The notes beneath the pieces are model-generated. The model saw nothing but the letters and a program-made list of their open reading frames with translations, ran no database searches and had not been told where the DNA came from. The translations under genes and the position numbers were made by a program. Positions 6,415-11,681 of a stretch of 11,681 bases of DNA are shown here, one piece after another (position 1 is the stretch's first letter; every line of letters begins with the position of its first letter). This stretch comes from Deltaproteobacteria bacterium (GTDB lineage Bacteria > Desulfobacterota > Binatia > UBA9968). The stretch is taken from positions 1 through 11,681 of the forward strand of contig JACPDC010000238.1 of assembly GCA_016184235.1 (NCBI GenBank). The letters run 5' to 3'.

Positions 6415-7215
6415 ATGTTCGCACAGATGAAGCATATGGCTATCGTGAGCGAGAATTACGCCCTGTTGGGCAGGTTCTACGAGGCGGCCTTTAAGATGAA
6501 GACTTCCGAAAGGGCGAGGCCGGAAAGCGCGGTGGTCGTCGGCGACGGCTACGTGGGCATGAATATCAACCCGCGCAGAGCGGGCCGGCAGGCCGGCTTC
6601 GACCACTTCGGCTTCGAGGTGGCCGATGTCGATACGGTCTTCTCCCGGCTGAAGACGAAATACCCTTCCATCAATGTGCTCAAGAGGCCCAGCAACAGGC
6701 CCTTCGCGGGGTTGAGCATGCACGACCCTGCGGGAAATGTGTTCGACCTGTCGCAGCGGGGGATGGAAAACAGAACCGACGTCTATGAGGACGGCGATTG
6801 GAAACAGGAGCGCTCCATCCACCACTTCGCCCTGAGAACTGTCATACCGGAGAGTGTCGCCCAATTTTACGTGGATGTCTTCGAGCTTACGCCTCTGGAA
6901 AAGCCCGCCGGCGATCCCGGTTTCTACCTCACGGACGGGAAAGTGACTCTCATCGTCATGCCGTGGAACATCAACGATTATCTCGGCTCCGGCATCGAAA
7001 GGCCGGCCCTGGACCATATCGGATTCAAGGTCGAGAGCGTGGAAGCCTTCAAGAAGGATCTCCAGACGTTAGTGGGACGCAACCCCAGCCTCTCTCCCAG
7101 CCCGGTGGGCAGCGGCCCCGAAGGCGCAGCCCGGCTCAAGCTCTTTCAGAAATGCCCTTACGGCAAGCACCAGCTGGCCGATCCGGACGGCGTGCTGATC
7201 GATGTGTCAGATTGA
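6415..7215 (+). CDS. two-domain VOC superfamily protein (extradiol dioxygenase-like)
   Basis: A 266-residue protein with two vicinal-oxygen-chelate modules (about 1-120 and 132-266), the layout of extradiol ring-cleaving dioxygenases and related metal enzymes. In module one His7 (MKHMAIVS) and His64 (FDHFGFEV) sit where VOC enzymes place metal ligands, and the module closes with HDPAGNVFDLS. Module two repeats the plan: SIHHFALRT, LDHIGFKV and a final ADPDGVLIDVS. The usual Glu ligand at the end of each module is replaced by Asp or is not obvious, so metal binding and dioxygenase activity are not assured. Start ATG 6415 follows AAAGGAG at 6400-6406 with 8-nt spacing. It is 15 nt from the alpha/beta hydrolase, a pairing typical of ring-cleavage pathways, where a dioxygenase product is cut by a C-C hydrolase. 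Substrate unknown. Confidence 0.82.
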   Translation: MFAQMKHMAIVSENYALLGRFYEAAFKMKTSERARPESAVVVGDGYVGMNINPRRAGRQAGFDHFGFEVADVDTVFSRLKTKYPSINVLKRPSNRPFAGLSMHDPAGNVFDLSQRGMENRTDVYEDGDWKQERSIHHFALRTVIPESVAQFYVDVFELTPLEKPAGDPGFYLTDGKVTLIVMPWNINDYLGSGIERPALDHIGFKVESVEAFKKDLQTLVGRNPSLSPSPVGSGPEGAARLKLFQKCPYGKHQLADPDGVLIDVSD

Positions 7216-7230
7216 AGGTTCCGTCGAAAC

Positions 7231-8058
7231 ATGGCTGAGAAGTTTGTTCAGGTCGACGGTCTGAAAATACGCTATCTGGAGGAAGGCACCGGGCCCGAGG
7301 CCCTGCTTCTTCACGGCGCCTCCCTCGGCTCCTCGGCGGACGTCTGGGAGCGCAATCTTGTTCCATTGGCAAGCTACGGCTTGAAGGTGATCGCCTACGA
7401 CCAGCCCGGATTCGGCGGCAGCGACGATCCCACAGATTACTCCGTCGCCTACCGGCGCGGTTTCATTCTCAAGCTGATGGACGCCCTCGGAATCCGCAAG
7501 GCCCACCTGGTCGGCCACTCCCAGGCCGGCGGTATGGCGGTGGGTCTGGCATTCGACCGGCCGGAAAGAGTCTCGAGGATCGTTATCCTGGGAAGCGGCA
7601 GCCTTCTGCCCCCGCTGGGAAGCGCCAAACAGGGGGGCGCCAGGGAGGGCGAAGAGGGAACGGCGACGGAACCGACTATAAAGGATACTCGAGCCCTCTT
7701 GGAGCACAACCTTTTCAACCACTCGCTTATTACCGCCGCCGAGCTCGAAAGGCGCCACCAGGTGAGCGTCGGGAAAAACTTTCAGGCCTTTTTGGAGCGA
7801 AGCAGGGCGGCGCAGCAAGGCGGTGGCGGGGCCGGCAAGCAAAGCGTCCCGCTGTGGCAGCGCCTGGATCAGATCCCGGTCCCGGTGCTCTTCATCTACG
7901 GCAAGCAGGACCGCGGCTCGGCGGCGGAAAGGGCCGGCGTGGCCAAGCAGCGCTATCCCCGTCTCAACATCCACGTGATCGACCGCTGTAAACATCTCGT
8001 CCAGTGGGACGCCGCCTCCGACTTCGAGACCCTCTGCGGAAGATTCCTCACGTCGTAA
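7231..8058 (+). CDS. alpha/beta hydrolase (meta-cleavage-product hydrolase-like)
   Basis: A 275-residue alpha/beta-fold hydrolase. Seen: oxyanion segment LLHGASLG (26-33), the DQPGFGGSDDP motif (57-67), nucleophile elbow GHSQAGG with Ser97, acid Asp227 (YGKQDRGS) and catalytic His255 (RCKHLVQWD), making a complete Ser-Asp-His triad. A variable lid of about residues 125-205 is rich in Gly, Glu and Gln. The DQPGFGGS pattern and length resemble MhpC/BphD-type C-C hydrolases, but many esterases look alike. It follows the VOC gene by 15 nt, so the two are probably co-transcribed and may catalyse consecutive steps. The start ATG 7231 has GAAGG (7214-7218) rather far ahead at 12 nt. It is followed by a long non-coding region before senA, so it is unlikely to share the senA promoter. 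Confidence 0.86.
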   Translation: MAEKFVQVDGLKIRYLEEGTGPEALLLHGASLGSSADVWERNLVPLASYGLKVIAYDQPGFGGSDDPTDYSVAYRRGFILKLMDALGIRKAHLVGHSQAGGMAVGLAFDRPERVSRIVILGSGSLLPPLGSAKQGGAREGEEGTATEPTIKDTRALLEHNLFNHSLITAAELERRHQVSVGKNFQAFLERSRAAQQGGGGAGKQSVPLWQRLDQIPVPVLFIYGKQDRGSAAERAGVAKQRYPRLNIHVIDRCKHLVQWDAASDFETLCGRFLTS

Positions 8059-8158
8059 ATCCCTTCGCTCCGGTGCCTCGTCGGCGGGAGGCTGATTGCT
8101 GACACAAGTACGCTCCTCGGGGACGACTCTTCCGAGCGCAGTAATCCTTCTGCAGAGA

Positions 8159-8501
8159 GTCCTCGGGAAACGCGCTCTCGGCTGCGGCCGATGGACCTGT
8201 GTTTAAACCGAACCTTTTCGTCTCTACGTCCGCAGCCTCACTCGCGCGCCCCTCGGCCTCTCCCCTGAGAGTAAGAGGGCTTGCCGAGCGAGCCGAAAGC
8301 ACCGAGACTAAACAGTTCAAAGAGCCCACGGGCCTATTGCTTTCGGGGAGCGAGGTGAGTCCTCGAACGAACCTTCCAGCCGACGAGACGGTGAGCCAAG
8401 AGGATAGGAAGGTCCCAAACATCTGTATTGCATCGCGGCCGGAAGGCTCTCTTCCCCGAGACTCGGTTGGGCCGCAGCCGAAGGCGCGTTCCTCGAGGGA
8501 C
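8159..8501. repeat. inverted repeat arms (8159-8189 / 8470-8501) bounding the structured region
   Basis: The left arm (31 nt, from GTCCTCGGG to GGCTGCGGCC) and the right arm (32 nt, from GGCCGCAGCC to GAGGGAC) are reverse complements with one indel and a few mismatches; AACGCGC and TCGGCTGCGGCC are shared exactly. The arms enclose about 280 nt holding the smaller hairpins. T6 follows the right arm at 8506-8511, so a plus-strand transcript would end as a long stem followed by a U-run. No target-site duplication was noticed at the outer edges, which argues against a simple transposon. Confidence 0.6.
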
Positions 8502-8533
8502 CACATTTTTTCACCGAGACCTCCCTTCTCTCC

Positions 8534-8562
8534 TTGCTACGGAACTTCGAGTGGAGTAAAAA
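8534..8562 (+). promoter_or_regulatory. possible promoter of senA-senB
   Basis: TTGCTA (8534-8539) and TAAAAA (8557-8562) are 17 nt apart in an AT-rich patch just before the senA ribosome binding site. TAATCT at 8564-8569 is another -10 candidate. If used, transcription would start around 8570 and the structured region upstream would not be part of the senA messenger. Confidence 0.3.
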
Positions 8563-8570
8563 ATAATCTT

Positions 8571-8577
8571 AAAGGTG
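8571..8577 (+). promoter_or_regulatory. ribosome binding site deciding the senA start
   Basis: AAAGGTG, extended as GGTGAT, matches the 16S anti-SD end and stands 5 nt before the ATG at 8583. The in-frame upstream codons back to 8199 have no such site and no family homology, so the 591-residue reading is rejected in favour of 463 residues. Confidence 0.65.
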
Positions 8578-8582
8578 ATTTG

Positions 8583-9974
8583 ATGGAAGCCGGAGAATTT
8601 ACCTCTTCTCAGCTCGCCGAACTCCTCCGGGACGCGCGCGCCAGAACGCTTGCCTTGGTCGCCGACCTGAGCGACGAGCAGATGATCGGCCCGCGGCTGC
8701 CGATCGTGAACCCGCCGCTCTGGGAGATCGGCCACGTGGCATGGACCCAGGAATTCTGGCTCCTGCGCCATCTGGGCAAGCGCGGGCCCCTGCTCGAGGG
8801 CGGGGACGCCCTGTACAATTCCACCGAGGTGGCGCACGACACCCGCTGGGATCTCTCTCTCCTTTCCAGGGAAAAAACCTTGGACTACATGCAGACGATC
8901 CTGGATAAAGCAGTCGAATTCCTGTACAGCAGGAAATCCGACAAAGAGACCGCCTATTTTCCATGGCTCGTGATCTTTCATGAAGACATGCACGACGAGG
9001 CGATCGCCTACACGCGGCAAACCCTGGGATACCCGCCGCCGCGATGGCGCGTCCCGTCCCGCCCGAATCCCGATACGGGAGGCGGACCCCTGAGAGGCGA
9101 TGCCGAGATCCCGGGCGGCAGCTTCCTGCTGGGGGCGAAGCCCGACTTCCCTTTTGTCTTCGACAATGAGAAATGGGCGCATGGGGTTCAAGTAAAGCCT
9201 TTCCGCATCGCCCGCGCGCCCGTTACCAACGCCGAGTTTGCCGCCTTCGTCGATGACCGCGGGTATCGAAGAGCGGAGCTCTGGAGCGAAGCGGGATGGC
9301 GCTGGCTCCAGTCCGGCGGCTCGCCGGCGCTCGAGGCGTCGTTCGCGAAATTTTTCAACAAGAATCAGAAGCACAGCTCAAACTCCTCGCCACGAGACAT
9401 CGAGCACCCGGTCTACTGGCAGCGCGGCGTCCATGGCCGCTGGCGCCGGCGCGTGTTCGACGCCCTGGTGCCGCAGCAAGAGCATCTGCCCGTTCTCCAT
9501 GTGAACTGGTACGAGGCCGAGGCCTACTGCAACTGGGCCGGGCGGCGGCTGCCGACGGAGACGGAATGGGAGATGGCGGCCTCTTGCGAGCCGGACGCCG
9601 GCGGCCGGGGGATCGGTCAGCGCAAACGGCTCTTTCCATGGGGCGATGAGCCGCCCACGGCCGAGAGGGCCAACCTCGACTGGCGCTTCACGGGCTGCTT
9701 GGAAGTCGGCGCCCTGCCCGCCGGGGACAGCGCCTTTGGCTGCCGCCAGATGATCGGCAACGTCTGGGAATGGACCGCCAGCGATTTCCGGCCTTACCCG
9801 GGCTTCGTCGCCGATCCTTACAAAGAATACTCCCGGCCGTGGTTCGGGACGCACAAGGTCCTGCGCGGCGGCTGCTGGGCCACGCGCTCCCGGCTCATTC
9901 GCAATACCTGGCGTAACTTTTACACCCCGGACAGACGCGACGTGTGGGCAGGCTTTCGCACCTGCGCAAAGTAG
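8583..9974 (+). CDS. senA: SenA-type selenoneine synthase (EgtB homologue, DinB-like + FGE-like)
   Basis: A 463-residue non-heme iron enzyme of the EgtB/OvoA/SenA superfamily. The N-terminal DinB-like helical domain (about 5-165) carries the three-histidine iron site: His51 (EIGHVAW) and His133/His137 in FHEDMHDEA, the family hallmark. The C-terminal SUMF1-like domain (about 178-463) begins EIPGGSFLLGA and includes VNWYEAEAYCNWAGRRLPTETEWE, MIGNVWEWTASDF and VLRGGCWATR, ending in WAGFRTCAK. EgtB joins gamma-Glu-Cys or Cys to hercynine with O2; SenA uses a selenosugar instead and forms the C-Se bond of selenoneine. The sequence alone does not separate these cleanly. The call rests on the SenB gene 6 nt downstream, an arrangement characteristic of sen clusters. 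Without that neighbour it would be called EgtB. Start ATG 8583 is fixed by AAAGGTG. A cytoplasmic enzyme; hercynine would come from egtD in the same window. Confidence 0.82.
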   Translation: MEAGEFTSSQLAELLRDARARTLALVADLSDEQMIGPRLPIVNPPLWEIGHVAWTQEFWLLRHLGKRGPLLEGGDALYNSTEVAHDTRWDLSLLSREKTLDYMQTILDKAVEFLYSRKSDKETAYFPWLVIFHEDMHDEAIAYTRQTLGYPPPRWRVPSRPNPDTGGGPLRGDAEIPGGSFLLGAKPDFPFVFDNEKWAHGVQVKPFRIARAPVTNAEFAAFVDDRGYRRAELWSEAGWRWLQSGGSPALEASFAKFFNKNQKHSSNSSPRDIEHPVYWQRGVHGRWRRRVFDALVPQQEHLPVLHVNWYEAEAYCNWAGRRLPTETEWEMAASCEPDAGGRGIGQRKRLFPWGDEPPTAERANLDWRFTGCLEVGALPAGDSAFGCRQMIGNVWEWTASDFRPYPGFVADPYKEYSRPWFGTHKVLRGGCWATRSRLIRNTWRNFYTPDRRDVWAGFRTCAK

Positions 9975-9980
9975 CATCTC

Positions 9981-10934
9981 ATGAGAATCGAATTGATCAC
10001 CCCGGCATTGGCCGGCGCCAGAAACGGAAACAGCATCACCGCCCTGCGCTGGGCGCGGCTATTAAAACAGATGGGACATAAGGTCTTCATGGAAAAAGCT
10101 TATGGCGGCGGGAGTTACGACCTGATGATCGCCCTGCACGCCCGGCGCAGCTTCGAATCGATCCGCCGCTTTAAAGAGGCGCATCCGCGCCGGCCCCTTA
10201 TCGTCGTCCTGACCGGGACCGACCTTTACCGCGACATACGGATAGACTCCGAGGCGCGCGAGTCGCTCGAGCTCGCCACCCGGCTCATCGTTCTGCAATC
10301 GATGGGCATCGAGGAGCTGCCGCGGCGGCTGCGCGCAAAAACCCGCGTCATCTATCAGTCGGCGGGGCGGGTCGACGGGCGAGGCTCCCCGGCGGCCGGC
10401 GCTCTTTTCAAGGTCTGTGTCATCTCCCACCTGCGGCCGGAAAAGGATCCGCTGCGCACGGCGATGGCGGCCAGACAGCTGCCGGCATCGTCGCGCGTGC
10501 GCGTCCTGCACATAGGCCGCCCGCTGACCGGTGAGATGAATAAACGGCTGCGCGCCGAGGCCGCGCGCAACCCCCGCCTTCATTGGCTGGGAGAACTGCC
10601 TCATTGGAAGACGCGACGGGTATTGGCCAACTCCCATCTGTTGTCCGTGACCTCTCGGATGGAGGGAAGCTCCAATGCCTTATCCGAGGCGATCGCCTCC
10701 TCCGTGCCTGTCGTGGCTTCTCGAATCCCCGGACTCATCGGCACTTTGGGGAAAAACTACCCGGGTTATTTCCCCGCGGGGGAAACCCGGGCCCTGGCCC
10801 GGCTCCTGCGACGAGCGGAATCCGACCCGCGCTTTTATCGTAGCCTGAAAGCCCATTGCGCTCGCCTGCGGCCTCTGGTCGACCCTAAAAGCGAGCGCGC
10901 CGCGTGGCAGCAATTGCTCGCCGAACTCAAGTAA
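9981..10934 (+). CDS. senB: SenB selenosugar synthase (glycosyltransferase)
   Basis: A 317-residue GT-B-type glycosyltransferase. SenB uses selenophosphate and a UDP-sugar (UDP-GlcNAc or UDP-glucose) to make the 1-seleno-sugar consumed by SenA. The family pattern is visible throughout: MRIELITPALAGARNGN at the N-terminus, YDLMIALHARRS (46-57), VVLTGTDLYRDI (75-86), RLIVLQ (101-106), VISHLRPEKDP (147-157), and the C-terminal sugar-nucleotide site SRMEGSSNALSE with the E-x7-E pair Glu228/Glu236, then VPVVASRIPGLIGTLG and YPGYFP. The two domains meet near residue 140, where a Gly/Ala-rich linker lies. Start ATG 9981 is 6 nt from the senA stop, so the two genes form an operon. Its last codon and stop fall inside an AT-rich inverted repeat shared with the convergent permease gene. 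An ordinary glycosyltransferase is the alternative, but motif order and gene pairing favour SenB. Confidence 0.88.
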   Translation: MRIELITPALAGARNGNSITALRWARLLKQMGHKVFMEKAYGGGSYDLMIALHARRSFESIRRFKEAHPRRPLIVVLTGTDLYRDIRIDSEARESLELATRLIVLQSMGIEELPRRLRAKTRVIYQSAGRVDGRGSPAAGALFKVCVISHLRPEKDPLRTAMAARQLPASSRVRVLHIGRPLTGEMNKRLRAEAARNPRLHWLGELPHWKTRRVLANSHLLSVTSRMEGSSNALSEAIASSVPVVASRIPGLIGTLGKNYPGYFPAGETRALARLLRRAESDPRFYRSLKAHCARLRPLVDPKSERAAWQQLLAELK

Positions 10935-10991
10935 AAAGGCAAAAGTAAAAAATCCGCGCCGCTCACCCTTTTGACTTTTGACTTTTTACTT
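10929..10991. terminator. bidirectional hairpin between convergent senB and MFS genes
   Basis: 10929-10951 and 10969-10991 are inverted copies matching at 21 of 23 positions with a 17-nt loop. Each arm is made of AGTAAAA/AGTCAAA-type heptamers, so on either strand the second arm is T-rich. It contains the last senB codon and stop on one side and the final codons of the MFS gene on the other, a fitting place for a two-way terminator. The stem is A/T-dominated rather than GC-rich, so efficiency is doubtful. Confidence 0.5.
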
Positions 10992-11681
10992 CGTCGTGGA
11001 TCCACCGCTTCACCCACGGGAGCAGCGCATAGGCGGGCAGGGACAGCAAAAAGGTGAAGGCGAAATAATTTCCGTAACCGAGCCGTTCCGCCCCCAGACC
11101 GCTCACCCCGCCCACCAATCGTCCCGCCAGCGAAAAGACCGAGGACAAAAAGGCATACTGGATCGTCGCGTGCTCCTTCTCGCAGACATTCATCAGAAAA
11201 GCGAGAAAGGCCGCCGTCCCCAAACCGCCGCTGAAAGACTCAAACACCGAAGCCCCGTAAAGACCGAAGCGGCCTAGGGAAAGCCAGGCGACCAGGGCAT
11301 AGCCGAGATTGGAAACCGCCTGCAGCAGGCCGAGCACCCATACGCCGCGGAAAGTCCCGTAGCGCGAGAGGAAGGCGCCGCCGGCGAGAGCCCCGGCGAC
11401 ACTCAGAATGATGCCGAAGGTGGTCGGAACCAGTCCGATCTCGAAGACCGATCTGCCTTGATCCACCCAGAACGGCTTGACCATCGGGCCGATGGCGAAC
11501 TCCCCCAGCTTGTAAAAAAGCACGAACAACACCAGCGGGACGGCGTTCCAGTTCCCGATCCAGCCGACGAAGCCGGCGAGCCAGCGCTCGCGCGCCTGCG
11601 CGGGCAGATCGAGCCGCGGCACAAATAAAACCGTAAGGGCCAGAAGAGCGAAGACGATCGCCGCAAACAGATAAAGCAAGG
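10963..11681 (-). CDS. AmpG-like MFS permease, C-terminal part (5' end beyond window)
   Basis: About 239 residues of a major-facilitator protein, open to the right edge, representing roughly the second half of a 12-helix transporter. Six to seven membrane segments can be seen, with family-like stretches VLFYKLGEFAIGPM, EIGLVPTTFGIILSVAGALAGG, VLGLLQAVSNLGYALVAW, FESFSGGLGTAAFLAFLMNVC and IQYAFLSSVFSLAGRLVGG. These match the AmpG/PAT group of inner-membrane permeases, which in Gram-negatives import anhydro-muropeptides during cell-wall recycling. Whether this copy does so or carries another solute cannot be read from half a protein. The apparent TTG start at the edge is an internal codon, not a true start. 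The last residues (VKSQKSKG) are encoded by heptamer repeats and look like a non-conserved tail. It converges on senB. Confidence 0.82.
   Translation of the reverse strand, partial: LLYLFAAIVFALLALTVLFVPRLDLPAQARERWLAGFVGWIGNWNAVPLVLFVLFYKLGEFAIGPMVKPFWVDQGRSVFEIGLVPTTFGIILSVAGALAGGAFLSRYGTFRGVWVLGLLQAVSNLGYALVAWLSLGRFGLYGASVFESFSGGLGTAAFLAFLMNVCEKEHATIQYAFLSSVFSLAGRLVGGVSGLGAERLGYGNYFAFTFLLSLPAYALLPWVKRWIHDEVKSQKSKG

Larger units (their letters stand above)
8059..8582. other. 524-nt gene-free region rich in inverted repeats, upstream of senA
   Basis: No convincing gene was found on either strand: open frames exist (for example 8199-8582 in phase with senA, and 8048-8506 on the minus strand) but their translations are low-complexity Arg/Ser/Pro text without family features. 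What is visible is dense self-complementarity: CTCGGC/GCCGAG (8252-8257 and 8283-8288) enclosing CTCTC-CCCT-GAGAG; a perfect 9-bp CCGAAAGCA/TGCTTTCGG (8293-8301 and 8338-8346); CGAGG-TGAGT-CCTCG (8351-8365); ACCTTCC/GGAAGGT (8371-8377 and 8407-8413); CGTCTC/GAGACG (8219-8224 and 8385-8390); and the palindrome GTTTAAAC (8201-8208). It may be a structured RNA, a leader of senA, or a repeat element; the sequence alone does not decide. Confidence 0.6.

Noticed and set aside
8159..8501. Miniature transposon bounded by terminal inverted repeats
   Set aside because: The arms are imperfect with an indel, and no target-site duplication was noticed outside them; still possible if other genomic copies exist.
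8048..8506. 152-codon minus-strand frame in the gap before senA
   Set aside because: The translation is Ser/Arg/Gly-rich with no domain, and the region is dominated by inverted repeats, so structured non-coding DNA explains it better.
8199..8582. In-frame N-terminal extension of senA
   Set aside because: EgtB-family proteins begin near the ATG at 8583, which has a good ribosome binding site; the extension reads across the hairpins and is low-complexity.
8059..8582. RNase P RNA or tmRNA in the structured gap
   Set aside because: The conserved RNase P core (GAGGAAAGTCC, ACAGAA) and the tmRNA T-arm-like end were looked for on both strands and not seen.
8511..9374. 287-codon minus-strand open frame over senA
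   Set aside because: Antisense to a gene with intact EgtB-family motifs; no recognisable domain of its own.
1..11681. CRISPR array, tRNA or rRNA genes, integrase or phage genes
   Set aside because: No regularly spaced direct repeats, tRNA cloverleaf, rRNA segments or mobile-element proteins were recognised.

Overview
The window is GC-rich, densely coding bacterial DNA. An outer-membrane-type lipoprotein signal, an AmpG-like permease and many AAGGAG-type ribosome binding sites suggest a Gram-negative bacterium. The gene mix (VOC protein plus alpha/beta hydrolase, SDR, GH84, SUMF1-like proteins) and the intergenic repeats resemble uncultivated soil or groundwater lineages near the old Deltaproteobacteria (Desulfobacterota/Binatota-like). 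That placement is an impression from gene content and was not computed. One gene carries a frameshift, which may be real or an assembly error.

Layout, left to right. The window opens inside egtD (histidine N-alpha-methyltransferase, + strand), followed 10 nt later by an EamA-family permease. Next come a small lysine/glutamate-rich lipoprotein and a frameshifted aldo/keto reductase, both +. A short intergenic stretch with a long imperfect hairpin separates these from a minus-strand group: a retropepsin-like aspartic protease, an overlapping secreted SUMF1-fold protein without the FGE cysteines, and a classical SDR. Divergent from the protease is a + strand run: a compact GH84 (O-GlcNAcase-type) enzyme, a two-domain VOC protein and an alpha/beta hydrolase. 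A 524-nt gene-free region full of inverted repeats follows, then a tight two-gene operon of an EgtB-like sulfoxide-synthase-fold protein and a glycosyltransferase. A convergent AmpG-like MFS permease runs off the right edge.

The main interpretation is that 8583-10934 is a selenoneine pathway core, senA-senB. SenB makes a selenosugar from selenophosphate and a UDP-sugar. SenA, a non-heme iron enzyme homologous to EgtB, joins it to hercynine. The egtD gene at the left edge would supply the hercynine, so three of the required activities lie within 11 kb on the same strand. No SenC/SelD-type selenophosphate synthetase, EgtA, EgtC or EgtE is in the window. SenB carries most of the weight: its sequence pattern and its 6-nt spacing from SenA are why the EgtB-like gene is called senA rather than egtB.

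Points for a second look include the structured region before senA, a sugar hydrolase of N-acetylglucosaminide specificity near a selenosugar locus, the egtD-permease pair, and the catalytically unusual SUMF1-like protein coupled to a small aspartic protease.
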